In this document: positions 36,201 through 42,898 of the stretch, piece after piece
Layout of the letters: every line of letters starts with the position of its first letter
Numbering within the stretch: the first letter of the stretch is position 1
NCBI GenBank assembly: GCA_945898095.1
Contig: CAMDHE010000020.1
Span: forward strand, 1-46,787
Direction: 5' to 3'
Length of the DNA stretch: 46,787 nt
DNA from: Roseateles toxinivorans
GTDB taxonomy: Bacteria; Pseudomonadota; Gammaproteobacteria; Burkholderiales; Burkholderiaceae_C
Translations under genes and position numbers: made by a program
The notes under the pieces: generated by a model
Databases searched by the model: none
What the model was told of the DNA's origin: nothing
Seen by the model: the letters and a program-made list of their open reading frames with translations, nothing else

Positions 36201-36831
36201 CAGCGAGGTTGTTCAGGCCGGTAGCAACGTTAAGGTGCTCTGGCCCCAGGGTCTTCTCCCGAATTGCCAACGATCGCTTGTAAAGGGGTTCGGCCAAAGC
36301 GTATTGGCCTCGAGCTCGGTACAGTTCAGCGAGGTTGTTCAGGCCGGAAGCAACGTTGGGGTGCTCTGGCCCCAGGGTCTTCTCCCGAATTGCCAACGAT
36401 CGCTTGAAAAGGGGTTCGGCCAAAGCGTATTGGCCTTGATCTCGATACAGTTCAGCGAGGTTGCCCAAGCCGGTAGCAACGTCCGGGTGCTCTGCCCCCA
36501 GGGTCTTCTCCAAAATTGCCAGCGATCGCTTGAAAAGGGGTTCGGCCAGGACGTATCGGCCTTGATCTTGGTACAGCCCCGCGAGGCTGTTCATAAAACT
36601 AGCAACAGCCCGGTGCTCTGGTCCCAGGGTCGTTTCCCTGCTAAGTAGAAGCTGCTCGCCAAAAATTATCGCTTGCTCATAGTTGCGCTGCTTTACTAGT
36701 TCGGCAAATTTTTGAGATAGCTTTGCCATATCGGTTTCTTCCGCCTGAACCTGCCCGATAGACAATATGGCAAGCACGAACACGCACCTGGAAATTCCCG
36801 TCCTGAAATGCGTAGTAGTCGCTTGCCGCAT
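33280..36831 (-). CDS. Exported TPR-CHAT protease-like protein
   Basis: 1183 residues from the ATG at 36829-36831, with GAGGA just upstream. The N-terminus is a signal peptide (CVFVLAILSIGQVQAEE). Residues 73-619 are 13 tetratricopeptide units of 42 residues built on NLAELYRDQGQYALAEPL. A coiled linker (about 690-760) leads to the C-terminal CHAT domain, a caspase-like peptidase. Its dyad is intact: H1030 in FATHG and C1081 in LSACNTA. CHAT proteins with TPRs usually sense something through the repeats and cleave a partner. The partner is not apparent here. GC content is lower than in the flanks. Confidence 0.9.
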   Translation of the reverse strand: MRQATTTHFRTGISRCVFVLAILSIGQVQAEETDMAKLSQKFAELVKQRNYEQAIIFGEQLLLSRETTLGPEHRAVASFMNSLAGLYQDQGRYVLAEPLFKRSLAILEKTLGAEHPDVATGLGNLAELYRDQGQYALAEPLFKRSLAIREKTLGPEHPNVASGLNNLAELYRARGQYALAEPLYKRSLAIREKTLGPEHLNVATGLNNLAELYRDKGQYALAEPLYKRSLEILEKTLGPEHPNVASSLSNLAILYRAQGQYALAEPLYKRSLAIREKTLGPEHPDVAISLNNLAEMYRARGQYALAEPLYKRSMAIWVKTLGPEHPNVAASLGILAELYRDQGQYALAEPLYKRSLAIREKTLGPEHPDVAISLNNLASLYGAQGQYALAEPLYKRSLAIWEKTLGAEHPDVASSLSNLAELYRDQGQYALAEPLFKRSLAIREKTLGPEHPDVAISLNNLANLYQAQGQYALAEPLFKRSLAIWLKTLGPEHPNVATGLSNLASLYGAKGQYALAEPLFKGILAIWGKALGPGHPSVATSLNNLAELYRDQGQYALAEPLFEEILAIWEKTLGPEHPKFARSLNNLAAMYEAQGQYAKALTLARRTSLIYRKRIVAAGADESASREAATGKSALLSHLFFLERNPGNEPSDKIGDEALQIVQLAQASGTASAIAKMAARFASGSDALALLAKRKQDAAEQRSKIEGQLVNASSRSPDKRDAVAEQRLRDKSASIAKELESIDAQLTSRFPAYQELTRPEPLTADKVQRLLKPGEALLVYALGDRSFGWVVTSKGIRFRSLPVKLKDISAQVAKVRSQMEFDATGNSVAVSLDVLHQLYTSLFAPMLPELAGVTHILVVPSGPLQSLPLGMLVAAPPPVIHADVDYRSVEWLAKRYALSVLPAVSSIQAFRQFNKLDRAKEPFAGFGDPDIGDQKTPTRGVRGKLELTTIFRNVAAGGSNAGLGGQGADVADVEAIRRAPRLPETADELRAMAKAMKTSSQTVWLQGEATETRVKSLDLSKFRTLAFATHGVMAGELKGVGEPGLILTPPKTGSIEDDGYLSASEISKLNLNADWVVLSACNTAATDGSLGAEGLSGMAKAFFYAGAQSLLVSHWPVASEATVPLTTVMLQEYQTNPKLGKAQAQRKAMLSLMNTPNHPEYAHPIFWAPFVVVGEGGSDVRDN
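34975..36615 (-). repeat. 126-bp tandem DNA repeats coding for the TPR units
   Basis: Thirteen units of 126 bp (the last 129) encode the TPRs. Neighbouring units are close to identical at DNA level, including silent positions, which points to recent duplication or gene conversion. The phrase coding for KRSLAI repeatedly contains GCGATCGC (35640, 35766, 36018, 36144, 36532). Confidence 0.9.
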
Positions 36832-37121
36832 AGAGTCCTCATTTACCTATTGGATGGTTAGAAAGCCATCTCTCTTCTTAGTGCGGCATGATGGCGAATC
36901 CGGGCACCCTTGGTCTGACAGGCCGAGATATAACTTCCCACTTGAGAAAGAATGTAGCTTGGGGGTAATTATGGGCTGGGCTAGCGGCTCGCTGCGATAT
37001 CCCCCGGAACTGACCCTTCGGCCGCTGAGCACGGCGCTTATCTGGCGGTGTCACTGTCCAGCGCAAATCGCGCGAAGCGAAGTTTCTGCGTTCAGTCCGG
37101 CTGCCGACGAGCCGAGCCGAG
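36832..37121. other. Intergenic, CHAT gene to resolvase
   Basis: 290 bp with no convincing ORF on either strand. GATGG/CCATC arms at about 36853-36868 lie just upstream of the CHAT start and could be an operator. I see no clear insertion-sequence ends. Confidence 0.5.
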
Positions 37122-37697
37122 TCACCCACGGCCCCTGATCGCGATGACCGTCGCCCTGGACAGCTTGAAGTCACGCGCCACGGCTGAGACGGTCTTCCCG
37201 GCCACGAGCCGTGACCGGATGTCCTGGCGCTGCGCCTCCGTCGTCAACGACGGTCTGCCCATGTGAGTCCCTGCTGCTTTGGCACGGATCTGACCGGCCC
37301 TGGTGCGTTCGATGATGAGATCCCTCTCAAAGTCAGCAACAGCGGCCAGCATCTTCACCATGAGCGCACCGGCGCTGCTCGTCAGATCCAGGTTACCCAA
37401 CTGGAGCACGACAAGCCTGATGCCACGCTCAGCGAACAGCGCCACCGTTTTTTGCACGTCGATGCTGTCACGGCCAAGGCGGTCAAGCTTCGTCACGACC
37501 AAGGTGTCGCTAGTCTCGAGCTTATCCAGCAAGGCGGCGAAGCCAGGGCGCGCTGCTGCTGAGACGGATCCAGAGATCTGCTCCTCGATGAAGCGCTGCG
37601 GCTCGATGCTGTAGCCGGCCTGGGCGATCTGGACGGCTTGGTTCTCTGTCAGTTGCTCGACGGTACTGACTCTTGCGTAGGCGAAGGTTCTGGACAT
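37122..37697 (-). CDS. Serine recombinase (resolvase/invertase type)
   Basis: 191 residues from the ATG at 37695-37697; a GTG three codons earlier is possible. The catalytic serine is S11 in FAYARVST. TKLDRLGRDSIDVQ and DFERDLIIERTRAG are family motifs, and the C-terminal helix-turn-helix (KTVSAVARDFKLSRATVIAI) binds the site. It resembles Tn3-type resolvases or DNA invertases. No transposase is nearby, so it is either a transposon remnant or an element-stabilising resolvase. Short inverted repeats lie directly upstream. Confidence 0.88.
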   Translation of the reverse strand: MSRTFAYARVSTVEQLTENQAVQIAQAGYSIEPQRFIEEQISGSVSAAARPGFAALLDKLETSDTLVVTKLDRLGRDSIDVQKTVALFAERGIRLVVLQLGNLDLTSSAGALMVKMLAAVADFERDLIIERTRAGQIRAKAAGTHMGRPSLTTEAQRQDIRSRLVAGKTVSAVARDFKLSRATVIAIRGRG

Positions 37698-37700
37698 GTT

Positions 37701-37758
37701 TGACACCCCAAGTGGCGGAAAGTGGTGTCATTATGTATGAGGTTGTTATAAAGTGTCA
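37701..37758. promoter_or_regulatory. Candidate resolvase binding (res/operator) sites
   Basis: TGACACC (37701-37707) and GGTGTCA (37724-37730) are inverted, and AGTGTCA recurs at about 37752-37758. They sit immediately before the resolvase start, where Tn3-type res sites lie and where the resolvase also represses itself. Confidence 0.45.
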
Positions 37759-37774
37759 AGGCCTATCTTCCTGA

Positions 37775-37830
37775 CATCCTCAAACGACATGTTAGAAATG
37801 GACCACTTGTTAACATCTTGTTTGAGGATG
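37775..37830. repeat. Long inverted repeat, 21-bp arms with 14-bp spacer
   Basis: Left arm 37775-37795 starts CATCCTCAAAC; right arm 37810-37830 ends GTTTGAGGATG. Eighteen of 21 positions pair and two more are G-T. There is no T-tract, so it is not a simple terminator. It may be a further recombinase site, a transposon end fragment or a protein-binding cruciform. Confidence 0.8.
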
Positions 37831-38298
37831 CTCACCTCGCTGGGTTGTTTTTCCCACGCCAGAGGCGCCCACTTATAAAGGTGGCGATGTCTATGTTTGA
37901 TCTCTGCGGGCCGACCAGCTCAGGTTCGGGACCGGCGCCTCATCGCACCCATGATTTCGAGGCCGACACACAGCACATGGTTCCGTTATGCCAGCGCCTG
38001 CAGTTAAGGCTGTGCCGTTCAATGGCGACCAGCCATTGAACGCATGCGAAGACCTTTGAGGGGCAGCCGGGCGGGCACAGCGATGTCGCCGTCCCCGCGG
38101 TCGGGTTGCGAGTTGTTGGTGCCGTCCCTGTTTTGAGCCACAGCCCCACGATTCTGTGAGCCAACGAAGCGCTGTTTGAGTTGATGATCGGTTTCGCCTC
38201 CCCGTCATCTACATGGCTCACCCGATGACAGTATACCGCTCAGTATTCGGCCCACGCCTTTAGCTTTGCTCCCACACAACTGCGGAAACTTTTGAACA
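37831..38298. other. Intergenic upstream of cas3
   Basis: About 470 bp with only weak ORFs on both strands and the hairpin at 38017. It must hold the cas operon promoter, but I see no pair of hexamers that I would commit to. No CRISPR repeats are visible. Confidence 0.5.
38017..38041. repeat. Perfect 9-bp hairpin upstream of cas3
   Basis: GTTCAATGG and CCATTGAAC flank a 7-nt loop. It lies about 260 bp before the cas3 start. There is no T-tract. Confidence 0.75.
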
Positions 38299-40980
38299 AT
38301 GTCATCAGTACCGGAACCCTGGGGAAAGCTGCAACGTGGGTCGGGGGTGCCGGCAGAGGCGCCCCGATTGACGCTGGTAGCGCACTGCATTGACGTCGCG
38401 GCTGTCGTTGCCGCAATGCTCGAACTACCGACCTGGCGGGCTCGACTCGATGATCTGGCCGGTCGACCGCTGGGGACAGTCGATCTGGCCAGGCTGTGCG
38501 CATTGGCCTTCCTTCACGATGTTGGCAAGGCCGGCGCCGGCTTCTACAGCAAGGGCACCGCCGACGACGTGGCACAAGCATGGCGCCAACGCACTCACGC
38601 CGGCTGGGATGCGATTGGGCATGTTGCCGTTGTGGGTCCGCTGTTTGAGGGCGACCACACTTGCGAGCCAATCCGCCAGGCACTCGGCGTTCACGAGGTA
38701 CTCGGCTGGGGCGGTAGAAGCAATGAAGGCCAATCCGAAGTGCTGTCCCTGTGGCTGGCCTCCATTTCGCATCACGGAACACCCCTGACCCTTGCTGGTT
38801 TGCACGTCAGCAGCGGGTTGCCAAGTTGGACTGAACCCATCGATGGCTACCGGCCGGAGCAAGGTCTGGCTCGTTTGGCCGCAGCCGTTCGACAGATCAT
38901 GCCGGAAGCGTTTGTGTCCAGCGAAATACTGCTGTCCGTCAAGCCAGCGTTGGTCCACGCATTTGCAGGGCTGGTATCTCTGGCTGACTGGATCGGCTCG
39001 AACGCCGAGCCGGCGTTCTTCCCATATGGCCTGGGTCCGCAGGACGAGCGGCGATGGCCTATTTCCTGCCAGCGGGCTCGCGAGGTACTGGTGGCCATGC
39101 GGCTGGATGTCGAGGCCATTCGTGAAGACCTTCTGCGACGCAGTCCGTCGTTCCAAGATATCTTTGGCTTTGCGCCCCGAGCGATGCAGGCGCATGCGGG
39201 CCGCCGCGACCTTGGCTCCCTAGTGGTGATTGAGGCTGAGACCGGCAGCGGCAAGACCGAAGCGGCGCTTTGGCGTTTCAAGACACTGTTCGAGGCCGGC
39301 GAGGTAGATTCCATTTGCTTCCTTCTGCCAACCCGGGTATCGGCCACCGCAATCGCGCAACGTGTGCAGCGGTTCGTCGAGAGGGTGTTCCCGGATGAAC
39401 GCCTTCGCCTTGGAACCGTACTAGCGGTGCCTGGCTACTTGCGAGCCAACGGCCAGGAAGGCCACAAAGCCTTAGCTGGCTTCGATGTACTCTGGCCCGA
39501 TGACGTCAACACTGGCGATAAGCCGTTGTATTGGGCGGCCGAGAACAGCAAGCGCTACTTCGCCGCCGCCTGTGCCACCGGCACCGTCGACCAGCTGCTG
39601 CTGTCGGTGTTGCAGGCCAAACATGCCCACCTGCGTGGATCGGTACTGCTGCGCTCACTCGTGGTGGTCGATGAAGTGCATGCCTCTGACCCTTACATGA
39701 CGGCGCTGCTATGGGCCGCCCTAGAGCGCCAGGTGCGCGCTGGTGGGCGGGGCCTTCTGATGTCCGCCACGCTCACGGGCGAGGCCCGAGCGCGTCTCTT
39801 GCAGGCCGGCTTGCCCGCCGCCAATGCTTCGCGTGGTCGTGCTGCTCTTGCCCATGTTGATGCGCCCTACCCCTGCATCAGCGATGCCAAACAACTATTG
39901 GCCTGCGAACGCGCTGCGCCCAAACGGCGCATCCGACGCGAGCTGGTGCCGGCAATGCGCGAACCGGTGGCGGTCGCCGAGATCGTTGCGACCGCAGTAC
40001 TCAAGGGAGCACGGGTGATCGTCATACGCAATACGGTTGCACAGGCTGTAGCCACCCAGCATGCCATCGAGGCACGACTGGGAGCAAATCACCCGGCCCT
40101 GTTTCGCATCGGCACGGTCGCCGCAATGCACCACGGGCGTTATGCCTTTGAGGACCGGTACCAGCTAGACCTCGCCGTGGAAGCAACTTTTGGCAAGGCA
40201 GCAGCAGCAAATTGCGAAGCCAGAGTGCTGGTGGGCACTCAAACCCTGGAAATCAGCCTCGACTGTGACGCCGACCTGATGATCACGGACATCGTGCCAA
40301 CGGATGTGCTTTTGCAGCGCTTGGGCCGACTGCACCGGCACCGCGAGCGCGATCCGCACCGAAGCACGGACTTTGAGCACCCGCGCGTGGTGGTGCTCAC
40401 GCCCCCAGTACGCGACTTGTCAGGGCTGCTCAAGCCTGGCATGGCTCGCGGCTTGGGGGTGGGGCCCCGTAGCGCCTACGAAAACCTGCTCGCAATCGAG
40501 GCTTCGCTGCGGGCGCTTGAAGATGTCAAAACCTATCCCGAACTGGTCATCCCTGACGACAACCGGGCTCTGGTTGAGGCTGGCGCAGATCCTGCCAAGT
40601 TGCAAGCGCTGGCTGATGAGTTGGGTGGCGATTGGCCGGCGTTTTGCAACCAGATTTTCGGCAGACACAGCGCGCAAGCCGCCCAAGCCTGGCCAGTGTT
40701 GGTGCGCTGGGATCGCGATTGGAACGATAGTCAGTGGTCCGACCTTGGCGATGAGGTGCGCACAAGGTTGGGCCTTGACGGAGTGGATCTCGACCTCTTG
40801 CAGCCTTGGACCAGTCCGTTAGGGCAGCAATTGACGAGGCTGTCAGTGCCACGCTGGATGTTGCCAGCACTCAATGCTTCGTCAGTTATTGAGCAGCAAG
40901 ATGCTGAGGCGGGTGTGTTGCACCTGCAAGTCGCGGGTCGTAGCTTGTGCTATGACCGGCTCGGTTTGCGTCTCTGCTGA
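38299..40980 (+). CDS. cas3: Cas3 nuclease-helicase (type I-E)
   Basis: 893 residues. The HD nuclease domain comes first: H29 in VAHC, H73-D74 in FLHDVGK and H158-H159 in SHHG. The SF2 helicase follows, with Walker A AETGSGKT (313-320), DEVH (458-461), MSATLTG and motif VI QRLGRLHRH. Cas3 is recruited by Cascade to degrade the targeted strand. Length and the fused HD-helicase order fit type I-E. The upstream ribosome binding site is weak, and a 295-bp gap separates it from cas8e. Confidence 0.95.
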   Translation: MSSVPEPWGKLQRGSGVPAEAPRLTLVAHCIDVAAVVAAMLELPTWRARLDDLAGRPLGTVDLARLCALAFLHDVGKAGAGFYSKGTADDVAQAWRQRTHAGWDAIGHVAVVGPLFEGDHTCEPIRQALGVHEVLGWGGRSNEGQSEVLSLWLASISHHGTPLTLAGLHVSSGLPSWTEPIDGYRPEQGLARLAAAVRQIMPEAFVSSEILLSVKPALVHAFAGLVSLADWIGSNAEPAFFPYGLGPQDERRWPISCQRAREVLVAMRLDVEAIREDLLRRSPSFQDIFGFAPRAMQAHAGRRDLGSLVVIEAETGSGKTEAALWRFKTLFEAGEVDSICFLLPTRVSATAIAQRVQRFVERVFPDERLRLGTVLAVPGYLRANGQEGHKALAGFDVLWPDDVNTGDKPLYWAAENSKRYFAAACATGTVDQLLLSVLQAKHAHLRGSVLLRSLVVVDEVHASDPYMTALLWAALERQVRAGGRGLLMSATLTGEARARLLQAGLPAANASRGRAALAHVDAPYPCISDAKQLLACERAAPKRRIRRELVPAMREPVAVAEIVATAVLKGARVIVIRNTVAQAVATQHAIEARLGANHPALFRIGTVAAMHHGRYAFEDRYQLDLAVEATFGKAAAANCEARVLVGTQTLEISLDCDADLMITDIVPTDVLLQRLGRLHRHRERDPHRSTDFEHPRVVVLTPPVRDLSGLLKPGMARGLGVGPRSAYENLLAIEASLRALEDVKTYPELVIPDDNRALVEAGADPAKLQALADELGGDWPAFCNQIFGRHSAQAAQAWPVLVRWDRDWNDSQWSDLGDEVRTRLGLDGVDLDLLQPWTSPLGQQLTRLSVPRWMLPALNASSVIEQQDAEAGVLHLQVAGRSLCYDRLGLRLC

Positions 40981-41119
40981 CAGAGTCTGCGACGTGTTAC
41001 TGAGCAATGCCACGCACCCATGACCTGAGTTCGGTTGAAGGGGGTGCTTGGCGAGGGGCTTGCTGTGCTGCATTGCAGGGTTTGGCCCGTCTTGCGCGAT
41101 CGACAAGGGTCGATGATGG

Positions 41120-41147
41120 TTAAAAGATAAAGACAAACGGTTATAAA
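41120..41147 (+). promoter_or_regulatory. Candidate promoter inside the cas3-cas8e gap
   Basis: TTAAAA (41120-41125), 16-bp spacer, TATAAA (41142-41147). The stretch is clearly AT-rich against its surroundings. It would give a very short leader before the 38-codon ORF at 41163 and could drive the Cascade genes apart from cas3. Confidence 0.4.
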
Positions 41148-41162
41148 ACCCAAGGGAGAGCG

Positions 41163-41279
41163 ATGCCTTCATCGATGGTTGCCCGGCTCAAGGCCCAGCT
41201 CCGGCGGAGATGGGCCTTGTTTGTGGGTGACTTTGCCGACCCATACCCCGCGAAGGCGGGGGCTGGAGCAGCCGGTTGA
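41163..41279 (+). CDS. 38-codon ORF overlapping the cas8e start
   Basis: ATG at 41163 follows AAGGGAGAG closely. The peptide is basic in the first half (VARLKAQLRRRWALF) and Ala/Gly-rich at the end. The TGA (41277-41279) overlaps the cas8e TTG (41276-41278), so ribosomes ending here could restart on cas8e. Codons 14-16 are CGG CGG AGA, three arginines in a row. It may be a leader peptide that couples Cascade translation, a small toxin or accessory peptide, or a chance ORF. I know no match. Confidence 0.4.
   Translation: MPSSMVARLKAQLRRRWALFVGDFADPYPAKAGAGAAG
41189..41219 (+). repeat. Long hairpin inside the small ORF
   Basis: CAAGGCCCA pairs with TGGGCCTTG over nine bases, and the inside continues with CTCC-GGC-GGAG. 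Together this is a 13-bp near-perfect stem, followed by TTTG. It could attenuate transcription or hide a ribosome binding site. Confidence 0.7.
41246..41261. repeat. CCCCGC-GAAG-GCGGGG stem-loop resembling a type I-E repeat core
   Basis: A 6-bp perfect stem with a 4-nt loop, the same stem as in many type I-E CRISPR repeats. The flanks (ATA before, GCTGGAG after) only partly fit a full repeat. It lies 15 bp before the cas8e start and overlaps the small ORF. The same stem also occurs as a common GC-rich hairpin, so the link is uncertain. Confidence 0.4.
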
Positions 41280-42898
41280 ACGCGCTGTGCCTTCTCACCG
41301 ATCCACTGATCCGGGTGCAATACACATCGGGTCAGGTGGATCGGCTGAACCTGCCACAAGTTTTGGTGCAACTTTCGGGTGCCGAAGCACTGGACTTCCC
41401 CATGTTGAGGCCACACCAGCAACCAGCTTGGCATGCCTTCCTCGTGCAGTTGGCGTTCATGGCACTGGAGTTGGCCGAAGTCACCCAGCCCCCCACGGAC
41501 GAAGCGGCGTGGCAAACCTTGCTGCGTGGGCTGACTCCAGAATATCTCGCAGACGAGCCCTGGTGTCTGGTGGTGGATGACTGGGAACTGCCTGCGTTCT
41601 TGCAGTCCCCCTGTCTGCCAGGTGCCCAAACCGACTACAAGCGCGTGTTGGAATCAGCCCAGGAAATTGACCTGCTGATCACCAGCAAGAACCACGACGA
41701 GAAGGCCGGCAAGATGCCGCGCATCGGTTGCGACGAGGCCGACGTGGCGGTTTACTCACTCGTGTCCTTGCAGGGCTTCGCGGGCGTATTTGGCAAACGC
41801 AAATACAACGTTATGCGCATGAATCGCGGCTACGCGTCTCGAGCACAGTTCCGATTGGTCTTCACGCGTGGTTCAGGTCCAGAGTTTTTGCGCGATCTCA
41901 CGGTCCTGGTGGCCGAGGCAGAACGACTGTGGGAGGACGCAAACACTGGGCACGGAATTGGTACTTCGCTGCGCCATCGGCTGCTTTGGCTTTCCCCATG
42001 GGGCGACACGGCCATGACGCTCGAGAGCGTTCATCCGCTGTGCCTTGAAGTTTGCCGGCGCATCCGCTTGCGCTTGGTGGACGATGTGCTGCAAGCGCTC
42101 ACCGCCGGCAGCGAGTCGGCAAGGGTGGACGCCAAGTTGCGCAATGGCATCGTGCTCGACCCGTGGCTACCGCTGGTTAAGGAAGGCGTCCCGCGGGCAC
42201 TGACTGCGATGGCCAACACGTTTAGCTACCGCCTACTGTCGCCTATTCTGTTTGACGGTCAACGCTACGAGTTGCCATTGCTTGCTAGGGCTCGCCTCGA
42301 GGAGGGTAGCGCTGGCGTCATGGTTGCCCAGGTGCTTGTGCGGGGGATGGGAACGACGGATGGCTTATTACGTCGAGAGATTCCAATGCATGGCCGGGCG
42401 CTGCGCAAGTTTGGCGATGCGCGGACTGAACTGGCCTTGCGTGCACGCCTCTTCATCGACATCGCATCAACGCTGCAAGGCAAGGTACTGCGCTCGGCGT
42501 TGCTGCAGTTCATCGACGGCTCAAACGATCCGGACTGGAAGAACGGGGACTTCGCGAAATACGTGGCTCGATGGACCGACCACTTTGATCAGTTGGTCGA
42601 CGAAGTCTTCTACGAGGCGCTGTTCGACACCATCGAGGCAGAGTTGGCCGACCAGCCAGCCCAGGCGCAATGGCTGCAGACGCTGCTGCCGTTGGCCCGC
42701 GAGGTCTTTGACCGCGGCACTGAGGCACTGCCAAGCCGCGATGGATCGCGCCTGATCGCCCTGGCAAGGGCAGAACGTTTGTTCACCGGCGGCGTCTTCA
42801 AGCAGTTCGGAACCTTGCTGCCTCACGCGCCAAACACCGCCGAAGATGCCACGGCCTCCCCCGCCGAACCGGAGCTTCACCATGCCCACCCCGAATGA
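41276..42898 (+). CDS. cas8e: Cas8e (Cse1/CasA), Cascade large subunit
   Basis: 540 residues from a TTG start with GGAG (41265-41268) 7 nt before it. The N-terminus LLTDPLIRVQY matches the LLTDPWIPV opening of Cse1, which supports this start. Other Cse1-like pieces are LLWLSPWGD, the QGFAGVFGKRKYNVMR loop region and a helical C-terminal bundle. The subunit reads the PAM and starts R-loop formation. The end overlaps cse2 by 17 bp. Confidence 0.9.
   Translation: MNALCLLTDPLIRVQYTSGQVDRLNLPQVLVQLSGAEALDFPMLRPHQQPAWHAFLVQLAFMALELAEVTQPPTDEAAWQTLLRGLTPEYLADEPWCLVVDDWELPAFLQSPCLPGAQTDYKRVLESAQEIDLLITSKNHDEKAGKMPRIGCDEADVAVYSLVSLQGFAGVFGKRKYNVMRMNRGYASRAQFRLVFTRGSGPEFLRDLTVLVAEAERLWEDANTGHGIGTSLRHRLLWLSPWGDTAMTLESVHPLCLEVCRRIRLRLVDDVLQALTAGSESARVDAKLRNGIVLDPWLPLVKEGVPRALTAMANTFSYRLLSPILFDGQRYELPLLARARLEEGSAGVMVAQVLVRGMGTTDGLLRREIPMHGRALRKFGDARTELALRARLFIDIASTLQGKVLRSALLQFIDGSNDPDWKNGDFAKYVARWTDHFDQLVDEVFYEALFDTIEAELADQPAQAQWLQTLLPLAREVFDRGTEALPSRDGSRLIALARAERLFTGGVFKQFGTLLPHAPNTAEDATASPAEPELHHAHPE

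Larger units (their letters stand above)
27585..37697. mobile_element. P4-like integrative element at tRNA-Arg (right end not found)
   Basis: The run of tRNA, P4-type integrase, AlpA-like regulator and prim-pol/D5 helicase is the layout of P4-like satellite phages and related islands. Base composition is visibly lower in GC than the flanking genes. There are no capsid, terminase or conjugation genes. The 3' tRNA sequence is not repeated further along on my reading, so attR is either beyond the window or decayed. The span given stops at the resolvase; the CHAT gene and the resolvase may be separate insertions, and the cas operon may or may not belong to the element. Confidence 0.6.

Noticed and set aside
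34975-36615. 126-bp repeats as a CRISPR or satellite array
   Set aside because: The repeats are in frame and encode TPR units of one protein.
33280-36831. TPR-CHAT protein as a Craspase (type III-E) component
   Set aside because: The adjacent system is plain type I-E, there is no gRAMP effector, and the protein carries an export signal.
37775-37830. Integron attC site
   Set aside because: The arms lack good RYYYAAC/GTTRRRY boxes, and there is no integron integrase or cassette.
37818-38221. Short ORFs on both strands before cas3
   Set aside because: No ribosome binding site, no recognisable domain and low-complexity composition.
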